A stretch of 64,000 bases of DNA. Origin: Megalobrama amblycephala (taxonomy: Eukaryota; Chordata; Actinopteri; Cypriniformes; Xenocyprididae). The translations under genes were made by a program, and so were the position numbers. How positions within the stretch are numbered: the stretch's first letter is position 1; each line of letters opens with the position of its first letter. A model generated the notes under the pieces. The model made no database searches and was not told the DNA's origin. It was given only the letters and a program-made list of their open reading frames with translations. Below are positions 44,616-57,600 of the stretch, one piece after another. The stretch covers positions 12,977,501 through 13,041,500 of the forward strand of contig NC_063052.1 of NCBI RefSeq assembly GCF_018812025.1. Direction: 5' to 3'.

Positions 44616-47600
44616 CACTATTATAACATAAAGCAATGCTTATTATATTTATTATATTGTCATCTCACATCTTTTTTGCAATGGGCCATTTTCTATATAA
44701 TGTAACCTTGCTTTCTGGAATACCCTGGTCTTCATATTAAAAATAGACCTTATTTCTCCAGTCTGTGGTTACGTTCTGCACATACTTTGTGGTTTAATGT
44801 AGTTGAGTTAATGTAGCGGCTGGGACTTACGCCATCTGGGAAGTGAATGAGCCATGTGTTGCTATAGGAATCAGGTTTTTGTTTGCTGTTTTGTAGCCGT
44901 GTGAATGGTCGAGATGAATGGCCTGCTTTGTAGCTCCTAGTTAGACTGGTGTTTGGTGTATGTGACGACACCCTTCAGAGGTATTCCCCCTCTTGAGTCA
45001 ACAGACATGTTCTTTTTATAGTGCCGAGAGGCAAGAAATATCAGATATAATAATAAATATGGACCAGCATTGATGTGGGGAAATGCTCCTCTTTCCTTCC
45101 AGGAAGGAAATGTTGTTGTGATAAGTGTCAGTAGATAGTTCTGTAACAATGAGGTTGAGTAACTTCAGTTACGTCAGTTGGTTCTTGTGTTCAGATTGAC
45201 ACGGTCACATGAGAATGCTGTCATGGCTAAATTATTTGTGTCATTATTGTTATACATTATCATTGTAAATAAAACAAAGACTATTGGAGTATGTTTTTAC
45301 AGGAAAATACTATTACAGTCTTTCTACTTCAAAACTTCAATGCTACTTGCTGTAATTATTGGTGAAACTTACTAGCAATTTCTGAATAATAATTGTTTCT
45401 TATTGTTGAATAAAAATTGTTTATTGTTGGCCAATCAACACCATTTTTTTATTGTTCCATCTAAAGAAACAACATTGTTTTTCTCCACACTTTGTATTTT
45501 AACAGTTCTTTTCTCATTCTCTTCCCTCTAGATATTATGATCAACTCTGTGCAATTGAACCCAAATTTCCTTTTCCAGAGGTATCATTTATAACTTCACA
45601 ATCAGATATTATATTATTGAGTAATTTGAGCATATAACGTAATTAATGTTTTTTTTTTCCAGTTATGTCTGACATTCACATGGAAAGATGCTTTTGATAA
45701 AGGATCACTTTTTGGAGGCTCAGTCAAGCTTGGTGAGTTGATACATGATTTCCAAACAAATGCATGCCAGGTGAAAAGAATTTGTTTGTGCTGTATATTG
45801 TTAGATACTTGTACTTTCGATTACATGGCAAAAGTGCATTATGGGTAAATTCTTTTTAAGGAATTTAAGCTGTGGGCAGATTCAGATATCACTTGAAAGA
45901 AATTGTATATAGTGTTTAAAAGATTGTGTAAGTGTTTTTGGAGTATGCATCAATAAATATCATATCTCTGTCATCCATATTCAAGGAAAATGTCGACCCA
46001 TTAGAAATAGAGACAGGCACCTAATCCAGGAAAGAAAAGCTTGGGATCCCTTAATAAAATAATAATTGATCTTTGCACATAAATAATGTTATCTCCACTA
46101 CTAACATTACTCTTATTTCACATGACCCATTGCACACTTTTTTTACTATTGCATATCTCCTTACTACATGTTACTTCTCATTTTTCAAATGTGCACCTTT
46201 TTTCAATATAGAGGGTAGAGTTGTCAAAAGTACCTGTCGTTACTGAAATTTTAAAAATGTGAAGCTTTGAGGGCTGTTGATTCGTAAACACCTCTGATTG
46301 GCCTTTGTGTTCACGTGCTCATCGGATATGTCTGTGATTGTCTACAATGATCAACGCACGGGAGAATTTGAATTTGAAAGCGGGAGCTGGAGCGTTTGAA
46401 AGCAGGTGTCAAGCAGGTGTCTATCAGCGGACTGGTCCACGATAGACGCCTGCTTTCAAACGGACCCGTGTGTATCTGTTAGGGCTGTGCAATTAATTGC
46501 AATCGAGATTTGAGCACATGCAATTTCTAAATCACATAAGACTGCAATATTATTTATTCATTTATTTATATTTTAATTCAGAATATTTTGGATTCAGGAG
46601 AGAGGATGTGTCAAGAGAGCAAGGTTATTTGCAAGAACTGTGAGATTATTGCAACGAAACAGGGCAATACAACAAACATGTTCCAGCACTTGAAACAGCA
46701 TCATAAAAAAAACTGTATGATCAATGCATATCGACAAAGTCCATCGAAACTAACAAAAGCGCACCTCAAAGCTAGCCTGAACCGACTGAACAAGTATCCA
46801 TCGTTCAAGCATTTGCAAGCATCATGTCTAATGAGAAAGGATCAAAATGGCATATATATGCAAAGACATGGTGCCTGCGGACATCCTCAGTAAAGACGGC
46901 TTCCGAAGACTACAAACACTCGACAAAAGATGCCATCTCTGTTTATCAAGCTGCTAATACTGTTATTTAATTGTGAAATGTTTCGAATGAATACATTTAG
47001 AATGTAGCATATTTGAAAAAGCAAAAACAATAGGCAAAATCGCAAATAAAATCGCAATCGCAATTGCAATATTCATTAAAAAAAATCGCAATATGATTAT
47101 TTTGTCCATATTGCACAGCCCTAGTATCTGTGTAAGCACTCGGTGATAAGCGTCATTGATGACTATTTGCAACGTTTTTGAAGCGTTGATCAATGTAGCC
47201 AAGTTGATTTATATTGCAGAATTACACACATATTTGCTTATGCAACCTAAAAGTCAATTAACTTAAAAAGCTTAAAGAGGCCATATTATACCCTTTTACA
47301 AAGTCTTGATTGTTTTTGCACTCTACTAGAATAGGTTTTCATGCTTAAATGTTCAAAAAACACCTTATTTTTCAGATATTTGTCATTGTTGCAGCTCCTC
47401 TCTTCCCAGTCTGTCAGTAACGCTCTGTTTAGTTCCTGTCTCTATGAAGCCCCTCCTTCTGAAAAGCACAATGTTTTCTGATTGGCTGGAGCAGTGTGTT
47501 GTGTTTGGTCAACCGCTTTGAGCATGTTTGGGAAATCTCACGCCGCTTAGCATAACCGCAAGTTTCAACACACTACTAACTCAACCAGGCCCCACCTCTT

Positions 47601-50600
47601 TATTTGCATATGCCTTGAGCGGTAATTATTTAAATGAGGAATATTGTGTTGTCCATTCCCGGAAGAAAACTCAAGACTACAATGGAAGGAGTTCAGAAAC
47701 AGTGACACTGATATAGAGAACAACTCCTGCTGGAGGGACTTTGCAAACCTTTTTCATGCTCAAACAGCAACATTACACACTAAAGAAAGATGAACATGTA
47801 AAAAAGCATAATAGGTCCTCTTTAATAAAAAGAAATGAAATCTAGGTTTGCATAAAAGAACATAACAGCTTAATCCTTTGTGTGGTTTATCCTGTGTGTG
47901 TGTTTCAGCATTGGCAAGTGTGGGCTATGAGAAGACGTGCGTGTTGTTTAATGTGGGTGCGCTGGCCAGTCAGATCGCTTCTGAGCAGAATCTCGACAAT
48001 GACGAGGGACTGAAGACTGCCGCCAAGTTCTACCAGGTTTGAGTTTGACCTTAAATCCTCCAACAACACAGACATTCGAGAGAGAGAGAAAAATGTTTTG
48101 AGCATTGTGGGTCTCTTTCCAGCTGGCGAGTGGTGCATTTGCTCATATAAAGGATACGGTGCTGTCTGCACTGAATCGAGAGCCCACCATGGACATCTCC
48201 CCCGAGACGGTGGGCACGCTCAGTCAGATCATGCTCAGCCAGGCACAGGAGGTCTTCGTTCTCAAGGCCACTGCTGGTGCGTCTGTGTTTATGTTTGTGC
48301 ATTTTTTTGCTTGTAGTTGACACAATATTAATTGTCCTTGGTTTCGTCTCACAGATAAGATGAAGGACGCCATTGTTGCTAAACTTGCCAACCAGGCGGC
48401 AGATTACTACGGGGACGCTTTTAAGCAATGTCAATACAAAGAGAATCTGCCCAAGGTATGTGCAGCTGCCATTACACATGACAGACACATAAGTGGTTGA
48501 AGTGGTCCACTAGGGGTCACTAGAGACAGTTAGTCAAAAATCCACACAAACTGCATGCAGCAATCACTGTCTGTAAGGGTGCTACGATCAGGATCACTAA
48601 AAGCAGTATCGTATGATACCGTTCACTGAAATAAATAATACTACATGAGAAACAGAAGACTTCAAATAGACCCACAGGGTTATTTAACTATTCTTAACAA
48701 TAAAAAGGTATGTTAAGTATTAAAATTAAAAGATGAGAACGTATAATGAATTGACAACTCTTTATTTATTGGCAAGCAACATGTAACAACATATTACATT
48801 TCCTCTCTTAGAGGAGATTAGTAACAGCTTAGAGTTTAACAAATATAGCTTTCCTGTGAAATGATAATAATAATAATAATAAAAAGTCTTTATTAAAGGC
48901 ACAATATGTAATTTTCACCACTAGAGGTCGCTTATTAAAAACAAAGGCATAGCTTGATGATGCCTTGATTTCGCTGAATCATGGGAGGTGTTGTCTTCAT
49001 ATCTACAGCCAGTGGAAAAGAATCCAACGAGACTTGGGCAGAAATCATATTAATGAATGAGCTAATGCTATTGTTGGAGCGATTGCTAATGAGACGAGCA
49101 TGACACACATCTTGAGAGCAGAGGGACTTTTATTATGCCACAGTCGCCGCTTCCGCTTCTTCTGGTCAAGTGTATGTGGGGTAACGCAGCGCTGTTTATC
49201 ATATTAGATACATTTGAGTGTTAAAAGTTGTTATAGTGTTCTCTGTGCTTTCATTCGGCAGCTGCTATGAGACAATTTTTGCACACTGCAGTAAGCTAGA
49301 TTGATATTAGGCATAGTAAAACGTGGCGCTCACGGTAAATCAAGAAAACGAGATTTAAACAATAAGAGTTACTGGGTTGAGCTATATAACATGATTAGTT
49401 TTCTGTCGATGAATGTATCCAAACAGTTGCTCACCTGTCTAATAAAACTCATAATATATTAAAGAGTCTTCCATGGTTTCTACAAAATAAAACCCAAAAT
49501 CGAGGGTAACACTAGTATTATGTCATTGATAGGCAACGCACGGACACGATCCGTGTCCTGGTTAAAATTGCTTATGTCTCCGGATCTAAACATTCTTGGG
49601 ATCATTTGCGATAATGTGAGTACACAAGTCAACAAAATATATAACATTGTTCTAGTGGTTTTTTTAATATTTGATATTTTAATCCAAAAATCTTACATAT
49701 TGTGTCTTTAATAGGTAGTAGGCTAATCAAATGTAAAACAACGCTGCATAGTCTTTACTGTATAAATAAAATATAGTTTAATCCTACTAAATCTACTAAA
49801 GAGCAGTGAGTAATTTTCTTTGTCTTTTGTTGTTTGATTAATGTTAATTGTAATGTAATGCTGTCACTTTAATACAGAATGCACGGATCCAATATACTGT
49901 TACACATGCGATTTATTTCCCAACCGTTCACTTAAGACATAAACAACTGTGTTTAAGCGAATACACGCCAAATCTGGCATTTTTACATATTTCTGTGTAT
50001 ACCGAACAGTTAAGGCTTGAACTCAAAGTTCAGAAAGTACTTCTTTCGCAGCTTAATACAGTTTTCATAACTCTTTTTATTATCGAGCACGGCCTGCGGT
50101 TTAGCAACAGACTAGACCAGTGAATGTAAAGCAATTTTGCGTCATCTGATCGTCTGTACTGATCGGCCTTTGTAGAGACCACTGATCAAATTATATAAAA
50201 GGATTATCGGCTGATACCGATCAGCACCCGATCAATCGGAGCACCCTTAACTGCCTGTATGCGTGCGTCTATAGATTTGAGTTATGACTGCTAGTCACTC
50301 CCACATACACACACACACTCCCAAAGCCTCCAGCTTTTGTTTCTTCTCCTACTGATCTGTGAGTGAACGCTGCATGAGCGTTGTGTGAGGATTTGGTTGG
50401 GGTTCGCTGAAGGATGCGTGCTGATTTGCTGTTCTGTTTTCTCTTCCTGCACCCTGTGCTGTGTGTCTGTGCTCGTTTGTGGTTGCCCGTGGTGTTGGTT
50501 CGTGGTTGCCGTGGCGTTTGTGATTGCTGTGGTTGCCTTTCCCTGGTCAGTATTTTTATTTCCAGGAAGTGCTTCCTGTCCTCGCCGCCAAGCACTGTAT

Positions 50601-53545
50601 GATGCAGGCCACCGCGGAGATGCACCAGTCAGCCTTGGCCAATCAGAAGAAAAAATTCGGAGAGGAGATTGCTCGGCTGCAGGTGTGTTGGTCTGCGTGC
50701 GACAGACTGTTTCTTTTTGGCTGCCCGGTTGCTTGATTTATTAATTCAGTTTTGAACTTCATTAATTGGACGTTGACGTTAAGCTTTCTCGTGCGTGTTT
50801 TGCAGCATGCCACAGAGCTGGTGAAGACGGCAGCTTCCCGATACGACGAGTATGTTAACGTAAAGGATCTGTCGGATAAGATCAGTCGTGCGCTCGCCGC
50901 TGCAAAGAAGGACAACGACTTCATTTACCATGACCGTGTGCCGGAGGTCAAAGACCTGGAGCACATTGGCAAAGCATCTCTGGTCAAAGCAACTGCAGTG
51001 CAGACACCACTCAGCCAGAAGTTCACAGGTCAGAATGATGCACACATGACATTCAGTTCACTTTCATTTCTTTCATTTTTTGGGGTGGTTATTTCCCCCT
51101 TTCTTATGTTGAAAAATCCAATGAAATAAATAATGCAAATAATAAATTTTTTTGTTTAGATCTTTTTGAGAAGATGGTGCCGATGGCAGTGCAGCAGTCA
51201 GTGAGCGCAGCCAATTCCAGGAAGGCTGACACAGTCAACAGACTGATTGGCAGCATGAGAGAAGCAACAAATCTCTGCAATGGGTCAGTGTTTGTGCATA
51301 TATTTGCTTTGACATGAGTGCATTTAAACTCCATTAAAACTCCATTAACATGTACATTGAGAACTATTCAGTAGGGATAGCCTGGATGCCAGCCGAACTT
51401 TGCCCCGCCCACAACATTTTGAACTAGAATTGGTAGGGATACAGTAGGGATGCATTGATATGAAAATTTTGGCCGATATGGATAATCGATAATTCTTTAT
51501 GAAATTCTTGTTTTCTTGAAAGCCGATAACCGATATATTGACCGATAAATCTAAATCAGAATTTTTTTTTATGACTTTTGAGAGCCTGATTACAAAAACA
51601 AAGCCATGTCCCAAGCACACAATTGTAATGTTCTCATTATAATATTATGTAGCCTTAATGACATACCTGCGCTGCATGTTGCACTTAACTGTATTTTCCT
51701 TATTGAAGTGATTTCAATCATATTTCAAGCAATTCAAAACCATAATGGATGACAGTGCACATCTAACTTGTCTCAGCTGAGGGAAATAATCCATTATTTA
51801 TAAGCTTTAATATATCGGCCAAATTGTCTTATCAGGCTGATAAAGATTACATTAAAAATGAACATATATCGGCCGATACTGATATTCCATAAAAAAACTA
51901 TAGTGTGAATGTGACAAAAAAAAAAAAAACTATAAATAGCCAAGGTTGGGTTCTCTATATCCTCATATAAGATCGACTGTAAATCCACATGTTAAAGCTG
52001 ATATTTTAAAGGTCGTCTTCCCGCATCTTTGTAACCTTTTCACCCCAGATGAGTTTGCATCCCTGACTCTTAATCCTCTGTATTTAATTGTTTTAAGGCA
52101 CTACTCACTAATGAAATAATGCACATAACGCCTTTCATTAAACCTGAATATGCTGTCTAATTTTAAACACATTTAGACAGTGTTTTAGGTGGATAAATAA
52201 CGGTTTTAGAGGTGATTGATTGGTTGCTTATGATCGTTTAGGGTGTTGGCGTCTTTGAACTTGCCGGCCGCACTAGAAGATCTGTCGGGAGACGCCGTCC
52301 CTCAGTCCATCCTGGAGAAGAGCCGTGCTGTTGTTCAGCAGGGCGGCCTGCAGAGCATCGAACAGCTGATTAGAGATCTCCCTGAACTACTGCAGAGGAA
52401 CCGTGAGATCCTGGATGAGGTGATGCACACATTCACCATTTGTTTCATGCCCTTTTATATACAGAAATATCCAAGACCACTAGTGAAAATGCTTCTGTTT
52501 CTGTATTTTTTTTCTTTTTAAATGTACGTTATTTAATACCTATTAACATTATCAGTATAACAATTTGAGTGAAAAGTACCAAAGAGAATCTTGTGCTTTG
52601 ATGAAAGCAAAAACCACTGACCATCTGTACAAAGGAGTTCACATGATCAGTGTCACAAATTTGTGTACATTTGTATAGTGACCTGCAAATATCACAGAAC
52701 CATAAATATTTCTTTCTTTTTATCGTCCTGATTTTTCAAAATTCTAAAATGGTTTATTTCCAGGTTTAAATGGGGTAAAAAACCCATTGAATGTGTATGA
52801 CACCATCTAACTGTATGTGCTTGCACTTCATGCCAATTTGTATCATGAACAAAAATTTTGTGTGTTGGTGTTACAGTCCTTGAAGATATTAGATGATGAG
52901 GAAACGACAGACAATGAACTCAGAACCAAATTCAATCAGCGCTGGAACAGAACTCCCTCTGGAGATCTGTATAAATCACTCAGAGCAGGTACACCCCCTT
53001 TTATGCATTTAGCAGATGCTTTTACCAAATGAGTCTTACAGTGCATTCTAGGTAAACACATTATCAGTTTGTGTGTTTCCTGCTCATGACCTTGGTATTC
53101 CTAGTGTCATGGTCTACCAGTAGAACTATAGGAACCCAACTTGACAATCACTTGCTCATGAGGATTTACTCTCTCTATCTCTCTCTTTTTATCTCATGCA
53201 GAGGGAAATAATTTTCGCAATATACTGGACAAGGCCGTGCAGGCTGATCAGGTGGTGAAAGAGCGTTACACTGCACATTGTGAGATGATTGCTTTGCTCT
53301 GCAAGCCAGAGAATGAGCTCAGTGCCGCCATACCGTCTGCCAACCCTGCCAAGACTCTGCAGGGCAGTGAGGTGAGCTCAGTTCTGTTATCATTAACGAA
53401 AACTATTTTAAAAAAAATGTAAAAAAAAGTGTTAATTGAAAAAATGGTGAAATAAACTATAAATAGCTGATGAAAGCTTTGAAAATTAGAAAGATACTAA
53501 ACTACTATACTATGTTTAAAAACTAATAAAAATAACATAATAAAA

Positions 53546-53618
<73 letters not shown>

Positions 53619-54544
53619 TACAGTCCAAAAGTTTGGAACCACTAAGATTTTTAATGTTTTTAAAAGAAGTTTCGTCTGCTCACCAAGGCTACATTTATTT
53701 AATTAAAAATACAGTAAAAAACAGTAATATTGTGAAATATTATTACAATTTAAAATAACTGTGTACTATTTAAATATATTTGACAAAGTAATTTATTCCT
53801 GTGATGCAAAGCTGAATTTTCAGCATCGTTACTCCAGCCTTCAGTGTCACATGATCCTTCAGAAATCATTCTAATATGCTGATTTGCTGCTCAAGAAACA
53901 TTTATGATTATTTTCAATGTTGAAAAACTTACTTTTTTTTTCAGGATTCCTTGATGAATAGAAAGTTCAAAAGAACAGCATTTATCTGAAATACAAAGCT
54001 TCTGTAGCATTATACACTACCGTTCAAAAGTTTGGGGTCAGTAAGAATTTTTATTTTTATTTTTTTGAAAAGAAATTAAAGAAATGAATACTTTTATTCA
54101 GCAAGGATGCATTAAATCAATCAAAAGTGGCAGTAAAGACATTTATAATGTTACAAAAGATTAGATTTCAGATAAACACTGTTCTTTTGAACTTTCTATT
54201 CATCAAATAAATCCTGAAAAAAAATATTGTACACAAATATTTTGTACAATTGTACACATTAAATGTTTCTTGAGCAGCAGATCAGCTTATTAGAATGATT
54301 TCTGAAGGATCATGTGACACTGAAGACTGGAGTAATGATGCTGAAAATTCAGCTTTGCCATCACAGGAATAAATTACTTTGTGAAATATATTCAAATAGA
54401 AAACAGTTATTTTAAATTGTAATAATATTTCACAATATTACTGTTTTTTACTGTATTTTTAATTAAATAAACGTAGCCTTGGTGAGCAGACGAAACTTCT
54501 TTTAAAAACATTAAAAATCTTAGTGGTTCAACTTTTGGACTGTA

Positions 54545-54610
<66 letters not shown>

Positions 54611-57600
54611 GTGCTTAACAAATATATTAGACCACCTGTCATAATAAAGAGAAAACACAAATATTTTAGGAATATTTGTCAAAAACTTGTTTAAACCTAA
54701 AAAATCTATTGTCATTTATTAGGCAAATAACAACAAACTGAAACAACTAAATAGTTTTTATTCACACATAATATCCTATATAATATTATTTTTATTTTGT
54801 ATGGCCTCCTTTGGCCTTGATAACAGCTTGCATTTTGGCTTTGTTTTTATGTACTTTTCACAGTCTCTGCTGTTATTGACTTCCAAATAATTTCTAGCTG
54901 TTCCCAAAGGCTTGCTTTAGATGAAACTTTTGTGTGATCTATCTTTGAATCAATTGAATCACAACAATAATTATGTTTTATCATTAGAAACACTACTGTG
55001 AGTAAAGAGCTTACACATACTGGTGTGGATTAACCATTACAGAAACATAAAAATGATTTTGGTAATCATCAATACTGTTAGTTTAGGGCACAAACCTTAC
55101 ATTTGAGTGGTGGTCTAATAAATTTGTTAAGAATAGCAGAGTTCACACCACATCTATAGCGATAACGGCACAGAGAAACTTGGAGAATGGTTGAAATCAC
55201 TTTCAGATCGAATTTTTACCAGCTGATGAGCGATTTAAAAACATTGAGAGCCAATCAGAATCCATCCTGCTTTAAATAGATTAAGCATTTGAAGTGGCAG
55301 ATGACAAAACTGCAGTGCACACTTAGAATAAACAGAACGATATCGTCCGCTGGTGCGGACGCTAATATTGTTAGCCTTCCTGGTGTGAACGGGCTTTAAC
55401 CCTGACCAAACCCCAATACTATCCTTCTGTGCAGGTGGTAAACGTGCTGAGAGCTCAGCTGGCACAGCTGGAAGAGGTGAAGAGGGAACGGGAAGTTCTG
55501 GAGGGAGAGGTGAAGGCGGTGACCTTTGACTTGACCACAAAGTTCCTTACCGCACTAGCTCAAGATGGCGCCATTAACGAGGAGGCCCTGACCACCAGTG
55601 AGCTGGACGCACGCTACGGCTCTCACACACAACGTGTCCAGCAGAATTTACGCAGACAGGAGGAACTGCTGTCACAGATACAGGTGCACACATGCACTCA
55701 CGCATGAGCAATATTTCCACCAATATTTCAGCAAGACCTCCAAAACAAAGCACAATAGGGGCACTTTAAATTGAAATTTAATGTAGCAGTTGCTGCTGCA
55801 ACTGTGGTGAGTTCTTTTTCATTTTAAAATTGCTTTCCTTCTCGTGTCAGGTGTCTCACCAGGAGTTTTCAGCATTGAAGCAGTCCAACTCTGAGGCTAA
55901 TAGCAGAGAGGATGTGTTAAAGAAGCTCGCCGCAGCCCATGATAGCTACATAGAGATCAGCTCCAATATCAAAGAGGGCACTAAAGTAACTATCACATGC
56001 ACTAATATTAGTTCCGTACACATGCACAATCTGTACAATGTCACTCAGCTGTCTCTCTCTTCTTTCAGTTCTACAACGATCTGACAGAAATCTTGCTGAA
56101 GTTTCAAAATAAGTGTAGCGACATCGTCTTCGCTCGCAAAACTGAGAGGGATGAACTGCTTAAGTATGTCACACTAACAAATCATCAAGGCCTTTTTTTC
56201 TTAGGTTTCTGAAGGACTGTGATTGGCTTATATTCTGTTTGATTGACAGGGATTTGCAGCAGAGCATTGCTCGTGAGCCGAGCGCTCCTTCATTCAACGT
56301 CCCATCATACCAGTCTAACACCCCTGCACCTGTCCCAGGAGGCCCAACCCCTGCACCCAGGACCATGTTTGTGAGTTCCCAGACTCATGAGTTCTAAAGC
56401 CTAAAGTACAGCGCAGTGAAAAGTTTGGATGTTTTCGAAAGAGGTCTCTTATGCTTATCAAGCATGCATTTATTTGATCAAAAATACAGAAAAAATATAA
56501 TATTGTGAAATATTATTACAATTTAAAATAATGGTTTTCTATTTTAATATACTTTCAAATATAATTTATTTCTGTGATGCAAAGCTGAATTTTCAGCATC
56601 ATTACTCCAGTCTTCAGTGTCACATGATCCTTCAGAAATCATTCTAATATGCTGATTTATTAACTTTCAGCAAGGATGACAAGACTTGTTAAAAAAGATT
56701 TCTATTTTGAATAAATGCTGTTCTTTCTAACTTTTTATTTATCAATGAATCCTGAAAAAAGTATCACAAGTTCCAAAAAAAAAATTATTAAGCAGCACAA
56801 CTGTTTACAACATTGATAATAACTGAGTATCAAATCATCATATTAGAATGATTTCTGAAGGATCATGTGACACTGAAGAGCTGAAAATTCAGCTTTGACA
56901 TCAGAGGAATAAATTATATTTTAAAGTATATTAAAATAAATAAACATTTAATTTATTAAATTGTAATAATATTTCAGAATATTACTGTTTTTTTTTTTTT
57001 TCTGTATGTTTGATCAAATAAATGCATGCTTGATGAGACTTCTTTCGAAAACATCCAAACAGAAAAAAAATGTAATGTGACCAAACTTTTGTCTGGTACT
57101 GTATACTTCTGTTTTTTTACATGTTGTATGCCAGGATATGCATAAAGTGCATGTGATGTGAACTTCAGAATTTTGTCCATTTTTCTAACCGATGTATGCT
57201 GAGCTTTGCACGTGCTCTTTGAATTTTTTGCACCAATTTGTTTGTCCACAAGGTGGCGACACTGGCCCAAGCCGTTGTTTCACAGTCAGAAAAGAAACAG
57301 AAGAGACAGAATAAGAAAAACCAACTACTGAAGATGGCAAAAACAATAGACACCCAAGCACTTGTGCGAGGGGATTAAAAGATTCCCGTAAATCTAGTTT
57401 AAACGAGTACAAAGACATTTTTATCACTCATAACTTTTGGAGAGAAAAAGCACAGACACTGGACAAGGATGACTCTTTCTAGTGCCTGTGTTCACGCATG
57501 CTATCAAATGGAGTAGAGTTTGAAAGGCTGTGCGTTTTACTTGCGCTAATGTACGCATATAAAAATGAGATGTACGTTAGGCTTAGAGATAAAGATGTTG

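Noticed and set aside
48051..48488. 145-codon minus-strand open frame over PDCD6IP exons 5 and 6
   Set aside because: It is the antisense shadow of two conserved coding exons.
50385..50744. 119-codon open frame overlapping PDCD6IP exon 7
   Set aside because: It reads exon 7 and the preceding intron in the wrong frame; the correct frame matches ALIX.
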